From Bacteroidales bacterium UBA3824 (lineage in GTDB: Bacteria > Bacteroidota > Bacteroidia > Bacteroidales > UBA3824), in assembly GCA_002393195.1 (NCBI GenBank), contig DGIK01000211.1, forward strand, positions 1-47,778: 47,778 bases of DNA, read 5' to 3'. Of the stretch, positions 26,838-33,851 are shown piece by piece. Under the pieces are notes generated by a model. The model worked only from the letters and a program-made list of their open reading frames with translations. It made no database searches and had not been told where the DNA came from. A program made the position numbers and the translations under genes. The first letter of the stretch is position 1. Each line of letters opens with the position of its first letter.

Positions 26838-26845
26838 CAAAATTA
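26838..26845 (-). promoter_or_regulatory. -7 promoter of the two-component operon, very close to the start codon
   Basis: Minus-strand TAATTTTG ends five bases before the regulator ATG, predicting a leaderless or very short-leader mRNA. It directly abuts the T-run of the preceding terminator. Confidence 0.5.
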
Positions 26846-26846
26846 T

Positions 26847-26893
26847 AAAAAAATCGGATAATCAAAAAGCTGCACTCATTTTAATTATCCGAT
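26847..26893 (-). terminator. Rho-independent terminator after the PepSY-like gene
   Basis: ATCGGATAAT (26853-26862) and ATTATCCGAT (26884-26893) form a perfect 10-bp stem with a 21-base loop; on the minus strand seven T follow. It separates the PepSY-like gene from the two-component operon. Confidence 0.75.
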
Positions 26894-26926
26894 GGAGAAA
26901 AACGAACTATGATTTAACTGATTTCT

Positions 26927-27223
26927 CTACTTGTCGATTGTAGCGTTGAAATCCTTGTCAAACTTGATTTCTACGCCATTGTCGAGCTCGATTTCATATC
27001 CGTAAGAGTTGCATTCAATCTTTACAATCTTTTTGTCGGCATAGTTTTTTGCCAAATCTTGCTCTACGGCTTTGATTTGCTCGTCGGCAAAATTGCTCTT
27101 TATCAGCTCCTGCGCAACGGCTGGCAGTGCCGCAACGTCGATTTTCTTGTCATTCTTCTGGGCGTTGCACGACATGAAACTCAGTGTCAGCAATATCGCC
27201 ATCAAAAAATTGATTGTCTTCAT
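26927..27223 (-). CDS. PepSY-like small lipoprotein
   Basis: 98 residues with a lipoprotein signal peptide (KTINFLMAILLTLSFMSC, lipobox FMSC). The mature part reads like a single unit of the PepSY-like (PF11396 type) fold: LPAVAQELIKSNFADEQIKA, then KIVKIECNSYGYEIELDNG, then IKFDKDFNATID. Family members often have two such units and about 140-150 residues, so this one is short and may hold one repeat only. Own promoter at 27246 and own terminator. These proteins are often encoded beside two-component systems and may modulate the sensor. Confidence 0.7.
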   Translation of the reverse strand: MKTINFLMAILLTLSFMSCNAQKNDKKIDVAALPAVAQELIKSNFADEQIKAVEQDLAKNYADKKIVKIECNSYGYEIELDNGVEIKFDKDFNATIDK

Positions 27224-27245
27224 TGTGAATAGATTTTTAGTTTTA

Positions 27246-27253
27246 CAAAGTTA
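27246..27253 (-). promoter_or_regulatory. Bacteroidota -7 promoter of the PepSY-like gene
   Basis: Minus-strand TAACTTTG followed by TAAAAC, 22 bp ahead of the start codon. Confidence 0.6.
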
Positions 27254-27313
27254 CTGCATTATTGGCAAATGCAGCAATATTTTTGGTTACAAAACAGTTA
27301 CAAATTCACCTAA

Positions 27314-28996
27314 CTATTTGCCAAACCTTGCCTGCATGACGTTGACAATATAATCACCGATTTTTTCCAATTCCGACACGTAGTCGCTAAACATGATGCC
27401 GATGGTGTAATCGTAGCGGTGCTCGTTGATATTGTCGATGTTTTTGGCTTTGAGATTGTCGCGCAACTTATTGATTTCGTTTTCGATGCGGAATGTCTCC
27501 TTGATGTCCTTGGTGCCCGAATGGTCTGCCATGACCACACACATCTGGTCCAAGGCTTTGTTGCACAAAGCTGTAAGGGCTTTAAGATCGACAATTTGGT
27601 CGCCAGAGAAATTACGTTTCATATTTTTGCCACGGTTGATAATCCTCGCAAGGTTGTAGCACGAATCGCTGATGGATTCCAGCTCGCCGATGATGCGTAT
27701 CATGCTGCGAATCTTTTGCTTGGTCTCGTCGCTGAGGTGTCCGTCGCTCACTTGCTCGAGATAGTGCGCAATCTCCACCTCCACACGATCCGACGAATCT
27801 TCCATCCTCTCTATCGAGGCAAATTGCTTGTCAAAATGTTTGCTATTGTCATCATCCAAGAGATCAATCTCTTTTACAAACATATCCCTGACGCTTTCGG
27901 CAAATCTCGTGGTCTCCTTCTGTGCCTGGAGCACCGCGATTTCGGGAGTTTCCACCAGATGAGACTTGATGTATTGCAATCGGAAAACGTCTTCCTGTTC
28001 GTTTTTGCTGGGCAGTATCTTGCAAACGAGAGTCTCTATTTTGGGAATAAAGAACACCATAATCGCCGTATTGGTAACATTGAAACACGTGTGGAACGTG
28101 GCAAGCACCACCGAAAGCCGCTGCGAATCAGCATTGCCGGTGTATCCCGCAATGTTGCAAACCAAATCGACAAGCGGATAAAAAACCATCAGCACCCACA
28201 ATACGCCAAACACATTGAACACAAGATGCGACAATGCCGCCCTTCGCGCCTGAATGCCCGCGCCCAACGCCGCAAGATTGGCGGTGGCGGTGGTGCCGAT
28301 ATTTTCGCCCATTACCAATGCTATGCCGAGATGAATGGGCAATACTCCTGTAGTACAGAGCATTATGGTAATTGCCATAAGAGCCGCCGACGATTGCAAT
28401 ATGCAAGTAAGCACCGTGCCGATTGCCACAAAGGCTATAATAGTAAAGTGGCTCGACGTATCAAAATTGGCAAAAAAATTCACCACCTGACTATTGTGTT
28501 CCAAATCCATCTCCTTGCCGGACGCACTCAGCATCACCAGCGAAAGAAACAAAAAGGCGATGCCAAACAGAAACTCGCCTACATACCGGCGGCGTTTTTG
28601 GTAGAGAAGAATCACGCCGATAAAAAACGACGGGAAAACAATGCTCGACAAGTCGGCAGAATAGCCCAACGACATAATCCAAGCCGTGAGCGTGGTGCCG
28701 ATATTTGCGCCCATAATCACGGCAATTGCCTGAGCCAACGTGAGCAATCCCGCCGAGACAAACGAGACTGTCATCACCGTGGTAGCCGACGACGACTGCA
28801 CGACGCTGGTTACAAAAGCACCGGTAAGGATACCCGAAATTCGGTTGGTGGTCATTTTGGCGAGAATGTGGCGCAACTGAGGGCCAGCAATTTTTTGCAA
28901 CGATTCGCTCATCAGCCTCATTCCATAGACCATAAGGCCGAGCGCGCCCAGCAATTTGAGCGCAATCATTAGATAATCAGGGGATTGTGATTCCAT
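27314..28996 (-). CDS. Na+/phosphate cotransporter with PhoU-like domain
   Basis: 560 residues from ATG 28996 (MESQSPDYLMIAL); a Met 18 codons upstream lies over the promoter and is rejected. Two Na/Pi-cotransporter repeats of about eight to ten helices: VTSVVQSSSATTVMTVSFVS in the first and LTCILQSSAALMAITIMLC in the second, with the QSSSATT and QSSAAL signature of the NptA/SLC34 family. The C-terminal 190 residues form a helical PhoU-like domain (LEQVSDGHLSDETKQKIRSM and IIGELESISDSCYNLARII). It takes up phosphate with sodium, and the PhoU part probably ties transport to phosphate status. The neighbouring PhoB/PhoR-like pair fits this role. Confidence 0.9.
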   Translation of the reverse strand: MESQSPDYLMIALKLLGALGLMVYGMRLMSESLQKIAGPQLRHILAKMTTNRISGILTGAFVTSVVQSSSATTVMTVSFVSAGLLTLAQAIAVIMGANIGTTLTAWIMSLGYSADLSSIVFPSFFIGVILLYQKRRRYVGEFLFGIAFLFLSLVMLSASGKEMDLEHNSQVVNFFANFDTSSHFTIIAFVAIGTVLTCILQSSAALMAITIMLCTTGVLPIHLGIALVMGENIGTTATANLAALGAGIQARRAALSHLVFNVFGVLWVLMVFYPLVDLVCNIAGYTGNADSQRLSVVLATFHTCFNVTNTAIMVFFIPKIETLVCKILPSKNEQEDVFRLQYIKSHLVETPEIAVLQAQKETTRFAESVRDMFVKEIDLLDDDNSKHFDKQFASIERMEDSSDRVEVEIAHYLEQVSDGHLSDETKQKIRSMIRIIGELESISDSCYNLARIINRGKNMKRNFSGDQIVDLKALTALCNKALDQMCVVMADHSGTKDIKETFRIENEINKLRDNLKAKNIDNINEHRYDYTIGIMFSDYVSELEKIGDYIVNVMQARFGK

Positions 28997-29019
28997 TTTT
29001 AAGTGATTGATTTTGACGG

Positions 29020-29027
29020 CAAAATTA
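29020..29027 (-). promoter_or_regulatory. Bacteroidota -7 promoter of the Na/Pi cotransporter
   Basis: Minus-strand TAATTTTG followed by CCGTC, 23 bp ahead of the chosen start codon; supports the shorter start. Confidence 0.6.
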
Positions 29028-29168
29028 TAGACGGCATCCATCAAAAGCAAATAATTGGCGTTACAATATTGTTACAAATCACTACTAACACACCCCATTT
29101 AAGAGGAATAAACCGACACACAACCGAAGCCGTCCAACACCTTGATGCCGACAAGGTAAAAAAATCAT

Positions 29169-29176
29169 TATATTTG
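29169..29176 (+). promoter_or_regulatory. Bacteroidota -7 promoter of the sigma factor-beta-barrel gene
   Basis: TATATTTG followed by CATTC, 61 bp ahead of the start codon at 29238. The leader of about 55 bases has no obvious structure. Confidence 0.6.
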
Positions 29177-29237
29177 CATTCTCTTGCAGTCTTTTGATGT
29201 ATTTTTGTACATACTATATGTATAGAGACTTTCAAAA

Positions 29238-30893
29238 ATGGACATTTCGCAACTCATCGAACAATGCAGACAAGGCAACGAACAGGCATTAAGTCAGTTG
29301 TACAGCACATACGCCAACAAAATGAAGGGCGTGTGCCGACGTTATTTTGCTGACAGTGCCACAGTTGACGACATCTTGCACGATGCGTTTGTGGTGATTT
29401 TCACGACGCTCGACAGCCTGCGCGACACGAGCAAGGCGGAGGCATGGATGATGTCTATTGTCAGAAACATTGCCTCAAAAGCCAAACTGCAATACAAGGC
29501 GACGCCGTTTGTCAGCCTTGAAGACGCAGCCTCTATTATTGATGATAACGACAGCGAACCCGTTGACATTCCAAATGTTACAAAACTCATCGACCAACTT
29601 CCCGAAGGCTATGGCAAAGTTTTCAGGTTGTCGGTTTTTGAAGGAATGACACACAAACAGATTGCCGCAGAGTTGGGCATCGAACCTCATTCGTCCTCGT
29701 CCCAACTGTCGAGGGCAAAGTCAATGTTGCGCTCCATACTCCGCAAGTCGCTGATTTTGTTGCTTTTATTACTCTCAACGACCACGCCGCGCCAATTGCG
29801 GCATCAGCGTCAACAGTTTACTATAACGCCCTCAAGTCCTGCTCATAACGACACGACGTCAATAGAGGGCGTTGTTGAGGCCAATAATAATCCACCGTCA
29901 AAAATCGCAATAATCCACGACACCTTGCCTGACACGTCGTCAAACATTGCGATACAAACGCCAGATTTGTCCGACACGCTCATGCAAATTGTCGCCATTG
30001 ACTCAACGACAACGGAGCATGACGCAGATATTGTGAAACTCGACACCACGACTTGGCAGCCCGACAACATTGTGCCGCAACCCAAATGCCACGGCAAATG
30101 GTCTGTAAAACTTTCTTATTCAGGAGCTTTCGACAAGACAAGCCATTACAACCAGCCGTACATTTTTGAGCCGGCGTCGTCTGTGGCTTCCGACATACAA
30201 TCCACCCCAGTTGTAGGTCCAATAATTAGTCCAGTTGCGCCTGCAGCGCCCTCTATCATAGACAATTGGAACGATTATGCCATCTATCTCTCCAACCATC
30301 CCGAACTTGTAAGTAGCAAGGCGAGCCGCGCCATCGCAAGGATTGCGCTCAACAACGCCGCACAGCCCGGCAACGACAAGATGTTGCGCACAAGCATCCA
30401 CCAAATGCCCGCCTCGTGGACGTTGACGCTTAAATACAAGTCCGACAAGCGTTTGGGATTTGAGACCGGGTTAGGCTTTACAAACATGATTTCAGACTTT
30501 GAGATTGGCGCAGACGGCAATATCATAAAGGAACGTCAGTCAATCAGTTACATCGGATTGCCAATAAAGGGCATCTACACCGTTTGCGACAAACGAAGGC
30601 TGAACCTTTACTTTGAATTGAACATCACAACTGAAATTCCATCAAGTGCTTCGCTACGTTCTGATTATTACATTTCGGGTGTGTACGAGACAAGCGACAA
30701 AACTACAATCAAAGCACCGTGGCAGTGGTCGGCGGGCTGCGGATTTGGGTTGCAATACAACATCACGCCCAAAATCGGATTGTTTGCAGAGCCGTTGCTA
30801 CAATATTATTTCCCACTATCAGGCATCGAAACCTACCGCACAGAGCATCCGAAAATGTTTGTTGTGCCGGTTGGACTGAAATTTTCTTGGTAG
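29238..30893 (+). CDS. ECF sigma factor fused to a hydrophobic segment and C-terminal beta-barrel-like domain
   Basis: 551 residues in one uninterrupted frame. Residues 1-90 are sigma region 2 (DDILHDAFVVIFTTLDSL; WMMSIVRNIASKA) and about 105-165 region 4 (LPEGYGKVFRLSVFEGMTHK, then QIAAELGIEPHSSSSQLSRAK). A normal ECF factor ends there. Instead Met163 opens MLRSILRKSLILLLLLLSTT, which is basic then hydrophobic, like a signal peptide or short anchor. A Thr/Asp/Pro-rich linker follows to about 380, then strands such as LTLKYKSDKRLGFETGLGF and WSAGCGFGLQYNITP, ending in LKFSW with a C-terminal aromatic residue, as in 8-stranded outer-membrane barrels. GAGGG sits eight bases before ATG 29724, so internal initiation could yield a separate exported barrel. 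Sigma and barrel parts are clear; the joint is unusual. Confidence 0.75.
   Translation: MDISQLIEQCRQGNEQALSQLYSTYANKMKGVCRRYFADSATVDDILHDAFVVIFTTLDSLRDTSKAEAWMMSIVRNIASKAKLQYKATPFVSLEDAASIIDDNDSEPVDIPNVTKLIDQLPEGYGKVFRLSVFEGMTHKQIAAELGIEPHSSSSQLSRAKSMLRSILRKSLILLLLLLSTTTPRQLRHQRQQFTITPSSPAHNDTTSIEGVVEANNNPPSKIAIIHDTLPDTSSNIAIQTPDLSDTLMQIVAIDSTTTEHDADIVKLDTTTWQPDNIVPQPKCHGKWSVKLSYSGAFDKTSHYNQPYIFEPASSVASDIQSTPVVGPIISPVAPAAPSIIDNWNDYAIYLSNHPELVSSKASRAIARIALNNAAQPGNDKMLRTSIHQMPASWTLTLKYKSDKRLGFETGLGFTNMISDFEIGADGNIIKERQSISYIGLPIKGIYTVCDKRRLNLYFELNITTEIPSSASLRSDYYISGVYETSDKTTIKAPWQWSAGCGFGLQYNITPKIGLFAEPLLQYYFPLSGIETYRTEHPKMFVVPVGLKFSW
29724..29726 (+). promoter_or_regulatory. Possible internal translation start inside the sigma factor-barrel gene
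   Basis: In-frame ATG at codon 163, eight bases after GAGGG, immediately before a signal-peptide-like stretch. Initiation here would release a 389-residue exported beta-barrel protein without the sigma domains. Confidence 0.35.
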
Positions 30894-30975
30894 CGTCATG
30901 CAGTACAAGCGGTTTTTGTGGACTATATAAGTAGAAAACACAAACAAACGTTTTATTAACAAAATTTGCAAGATT

Positions 30976-31569
30976 ATGAACAGATTCATCAACACAACAG
31001 TATTTGCGGTCGCGATGGCGGTCGCAGGCTCGGCACTCAATTCATGCTCGTTGCCAGACAACCACGAGACAGACGCACCCTTCACTACTTGCCCCGTCGC
31101 AGAGAAACCGTCGCTCGTATGCAACGGATTTAATGTGATGCCCACGGCAAATGCAGACGGCAACAGCGTCGCGACTTCCGAGTACGGCAACAGCGTGATT
31201 TTCACGGAGAACGACATTTGTTATTTTGATGTCAACACCCGCGAACTCAAATTCTTCGGCGAAATGGATTCGCTCTACAAGAAAATCGGCGTGCTTGAAG
31301 GCATCGAATTTCATCTCGGCGACAAGATGCTGTTTTCGGGCAGTTGCACGTCTGTAAGTCTGGCTTGCAGTCAGATATTCGACGACATTGTGTTGTGTTA
31401 CGGCGATATTGACGAAGACGGCAATGTCCGCAATGGCTACTACCTTCTCGACTGTTATCCGTCGTGGTACGCCGACTCTGACGCCGTGAAAGCCAACCGC
31501 GCAAAACACGCCGGCGATTGGGCAACGTTCATCGAATATCTCGACAGCAAGGGCAAATTGCGCAAGTAA
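30976..31569 (+). CDS. Exported lipoprotein, unknown function
   Basis: 197 residues with a lipoprotein signal peptide (NRFINTTVFAVAMAVAGSAL then NSC; Cys24 is the probable lipid site). The mature chain has further cysteines (TTCP, LVCN, DICY, GSCTS, LACS, VLCY, LDCY), a lot for this size, so several disulfides are possible. It ends with WATFIEYLDSKGKLRK. No family recognised. It follows the sigma factor-barrel gene by 82 bp on the same strand and is followed by a terminator, so it may be its operon partner and a candidate sensor or target. Confidence 0.65.
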   Translation: MNRFINTTVFAVAMAVAGSALNSCSLPDNHETDAPFTTCPVAEKPSLVCNGFNVMPTANADGNSVATSEYGNSVIFTENDICYFDVNTRELKFFGEMDSLYKKIGVLEGIEFHLGDKMLFSGSCTSVSLACSQIFDDIVLCYGDIDEDGNVRNGYYLLDCYPSWYADSDAVKANRAKHAGDWATFIEYLDSKGKLRK

Positions 31570-31594
31570 TTACCCACAAACTCTCCTAAAACTA

Positions 31595-31632
31595 AAAACG
31601 CTTTCTTGGATGGTCAAGAAGGCGTTTTTTTT
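31595..31632. terminator. Bidirectional terminator between convergent genes
   Basis: CGCTTTCTTG pairs with CAAGAAGGCG (one mismatch) around GATGGT, with eight T on the plus side and TTTTT on the minus side. It serves both the lipoprotein gene and mlaF, whose stop overlaps the T-run. Confidence 0.8.
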
Positions 31633-32386
31633 ACCTATTCAAATCCCGCAACTGTTTCATCCTTTCCGACGCAAATACGAAGTCGTCCAACTCCTTGACG
31701 CCTGTATTGAAAATTTCGTTGCTACTGCCTTCCCATTTCTTGTGGCCTTTGTAGATGAAGATGATTTTGTCGCCGATTTCCATCACGGAGTTCATGTCGT
31801 GGGTGTTGACGATAGTCGTTATATTGTATTCGATGGTGATTTCTTTAATGAGATTGTCGATGACGATGGATGTAACGGGGTCGAGACCCGAATTTGGCTC
31901 GTCACAATACAAATATTTGGGATTCAACGCGATGGCGCGGGCTATGGCGACGCGCTTCTGCATACCGCCCGAAATTTCAGAAGGGTACTTGTCGTTGGCG
32001 TTGAGGATATTTACGCGTTTAAGACAGAAATTGGCACGTTCGCGGCGTTCCTCATAACTCATCTTGGTAAACATTTCCAACGGAAACATCACATTCTCCT
32101 CCACAGTATTGGAATCAAACAACGCCCCGCCCTGAAAAACCATTCCCATCTCCTTGCGGATAGCCTTGCGCTGTTTGTCGTTCATATTGGCGAAGGAACG
32201 CCCGTCGTAGAGAATGTCGCCCGACGACACCGAATGAAGCCCCGCAATACATTTGAGCAACACAGTCTTGCCCGAACCCGACTGTCCGATGGTCAGGTTG
32301 GTCTTGCCCGGCTCAAACTGTGCGCAGATATTGTTCAGCACATTGTGCCCCGAAAACTCCTTATATACATTCCTTACCTCAATCAT
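31631..32386 (-). CDS. mlaF: Phospholipid-trafficking ABC transporter ATPase MlaF
   Basis: 251 residues. Walker A GQSGSGKTVLLK (about 34-45), signature SGGMQKRVAIARA, Walker B YLYCDEPNSGLDP, and a conserved His loop HDMNSVMEI. It is the ATPase of the MCE/Mla system that moves phospholipids between the membranes to keep outer-membrane asymmetry. Its start overlaps the mlaE stop by four bases (ATGA-type), so translation is coupled. In Bacteroidota the periplasmic substrate-binding MlaD is usually encoded near; none is seen here, so it must be elsewhere or outside the window. Confidence 0.92.
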   Translation of the reverse strand: MIEVRNVYKEFSGHNVLNNICAQFEPGKTNLTIGQSGSGKTVLLKCIAGLHSVSSGDILYDGRSFANMNDKQRKAIRKEMGMVFQGGALFDSNTVEENVMFPLEMFTKMSYEERRERANFCLKRVNILNANDKYPSEISGGMQKRVAIARAIALNPKYLYCDEPNSGLDPVTSIVIDNLIKEITIEYNITTIVNTHDMNSVMEIGDKIIFIYKGHKKWEGSSNEIFNTGVKELDDFVFASERMKQLRDLNR

Positions 32387-33123
32387 AGCATCAGTTTGGT
32401 GAGTATTAGGTTGAAAAGCAAAACAACTATGCTACTGTAAACCACAGCGTGCGTTGACGACCGTCCCACGTCCAACGCGCCGCCATTGGTATAATATCCA
32501 TAATAACTTGAAACGGAGGCTATTATATACGCGAATACCAACGACTTAACTAACGAATAAGTTACATAAAACGGTTGGAACATCGACGTAATGCCCACCA
32601 CATAATCATGCGGCGTGAGTCCCCTTGTGCCAAACGACGCCACGTAGCCGCCCAAAATGCCGATTGCCATCGAAAAAATAGTCAATACAGGTATGAAAAG
32701 CACAAATCCGACAATTTTGGGCAATATGAGGTACGACGCAGAATTGACGCCCATCATTTCCAAAGCATCTACTTGTTCGGTAACGCGCATAGTGCCAAGT
32801 TCGGAGGCGATGTTGGAACCAACTTTTCCGGCGAGGATGAGCGCGACGATTGTGCTTGAAAATTCGAGGAGCAACGTCTCCCTCGTGCCGTATCCGATGA
32901 GGTAACGCGGGATTATAGGATTTTGGAGATTGTAAGCCATCTGAATGGCGCACACCGCACCCATAAAGAACGATATTATCAGCACAATCGCAATGGAACT
33001 CACGCCCATACTGTCGATTGCGCGGACGGTGTTGCGCAGAAACACGCGCCAACGCTCGGGCCGCGAAAACACCCGCTTCATCAGCACAAAATAACGTCCG
33101 ATATGGAAAAGAAGTTTGCCCAT
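32383..33123 (-). CDS. mlaE: Phospholipid-trafficking ABC permease MlaE
   Basis: 246 residues with five or six transmembrane helices. The N-terminal amphipathic part and FMGAVCAIQMAYNLQNP, the EFSSTIVALILAGKVGSNIA helix with ELGTMRVTEQVDALEMMGVN, and the C-terminal STHAVVYSSIVVLL fit MlaE (PF02405). The motif E-L-G-T-M-R-V-T-E-Q-V-D-A-L is the conserved coupling region contacting the ATPase. Cotranscribed with mlaF (4-bp overlap) and preceded by a small basic protein gene after 3 bp, so a three-gene operon. Confidence 0.92.
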   Translation of the reverse strand: MGKLLFHIGRYFVLMKRVFSRPERWRVFLRNTVRAIDSMGVSSIAIVLIISFFMGAVCAIQMAYNLQNPIIPRYLIGYGTRETLLLEFSSTIVALILAGKVGSNIASELGTMRVTEQVDALEMMGVNSASYLILPKIVGFVLFIPVLTIFSMAIGILGGYVASFGTRGLTPHDYVVGITSMFQPFYVTYSLVKSLVFAYIIASVSSYYGYYTNGGALDVGRSSTHAVVYSSIVVLLFNLILTKLML

Positions 33124-33126
33124 ACC

Positions 33127-33390
33127 TTAAAGATTTTTAGCCCATTCTTTAAATTCATCGACAGTACCCGAAAAAGCAATGTCGTCGTTGTTCTCTATCG
33201 CCTTCATCGTCTCGTCATTGAGATACTTGCCGGTTTCGGGGTCGTAGAGACGTTTGCGGCGAGGCTTGGGCTTGCGGTTGATTTTCCAACCCATCTTCTT
33301 GACCAACGTTTTCAAAAACGAGAGGTCGGCTTTTGGTATGTTTAGCGAAACAGTGTCAAACGCTAAAACTTGTGTCGTTTCTCCGTTCAT
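33127..33390 (-). CDS. Small basic protein upstream of mlaE
   Basis: 87 residues. VSLNIPKADLSFLKTLVKKM followed by a run of basic residues (NRKPKPRRKRLYD) and an acidic C-terminus ending EFKEWAKNL. Similar short proteins in Bacteroidota pair a strand-helix start with a basic centre and may be nucleic-acid-binding antitoxins without a toxin beside them. Here it is only 3 bp upstream of mlaE, so transcription is shared, but a functional link to lipid transport is not shown. Its promoter is not a clean TAnnTTTG; TTTCTTTG near 33412 is the nearest. Confidence 0.55.
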   Translation of the reverse strand: MNGETTQVLAFDTVSLNIPKADLSFLKTLVKKMGWKINRKPKPRRKRLYDPETGKYLNDETMKAIENNDDIAFSGTVDEFKEWAKNL

Positions 33391-33484
33391 TTCCGTAATG
33401 TTTTTGTTTCTGCAAAGAAAACGAATAAAAACGAAACTGCAAAATAAATCTGTATTTTTTAGACGTTGTGCGCAACGACACTAC

Positions 33485-33565
33485 AAAAATCCGTTTATAG
33501 CGTGCGGAAATATGCGTTTTTTAGGGAATTTTCGCACGGTATAAACGGAAAAATTGTTGAACATT
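33485..33565 (-). repeat. 80-bp palindromic repeat, copy 1
   Basis: Arms CCGTTTATAGCGTGCG (33491-33506) and CGCACGGTATAAACGG (33533-33548) pair with one mismatch across a 26-base T-rich centre; AAAAATTGTTGAACATT follows. Copy 2 at 36328-36407 has the same layout and orientation. On the minus strand the stem is followed by TTTTT, so it may also act as a terminator. Confidence 0.75.
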
Positions 33566-33777
33566 GTGTATGCACTTCCAAATTAATCCTAAAAAAATGC
33601 GAAAAAGTAAAGCAAACTATCCGTAAAAAATGTTGCAAGAGTAAAGTCGACCGCCACCAAAATATGAAAGCCATCCGCCTATCAATGCTCGACTTCATCG
33701 ACCAAGGATGGATGACCAATTATCCGCTATATGCGGCGGGATGGTATGACGCGGAGCGTGGACGAGCCACGTTTCTG

Positions 33778-33835
33778 CACCTCTTTGGCTTCTTCCACAC
33801 CATTGTAATACGGTGCAGAAGAAGTCAAGGAGGTG
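33778..33835 (+). other. 24-bp imperfect inverted repeat forming a long RNA hairpin
   Basis: Arm 33778-33801 (CACCTCTTTGGCTTC..) pairs with 33812-33835 (..GAAGTCAAGGAGGTG) with 20 Watson-Crick pairs, two G-U pairs and two adjacent mismatches; the loop is 10 bases. The G-U pairs exist only in plus-strand RNA (they are A-C on the minus). It lies 16 bp beyond the stop of the large exported protein gene, with no U-run. Confidence 0.6.
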
Positions 33836-33851
33836 GGTTCCGGTTGCTTTG

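Larger units (their letters stand above)
33391..33851. other. Non-coding spacer with palindromic repeat and long hairpin
   Basis: No gene supported. It holds palindromic repeat copy 1 (33485-33565), then from about 33640 a more GC-rich stretch with stems CGTGG/CCACG and a 24-bp hairpin at 33778-33835. An open frame from ATG 33664 crosses that hairpin, and its 87 residues look non-protein. Confidence 0.5.

Noticed and set aside
27419..28972. Plus-strand 517-codon frame
   Set aside because: Antisense to the Na/Pi cotransporter; composed of residues typical of a mirror frame.
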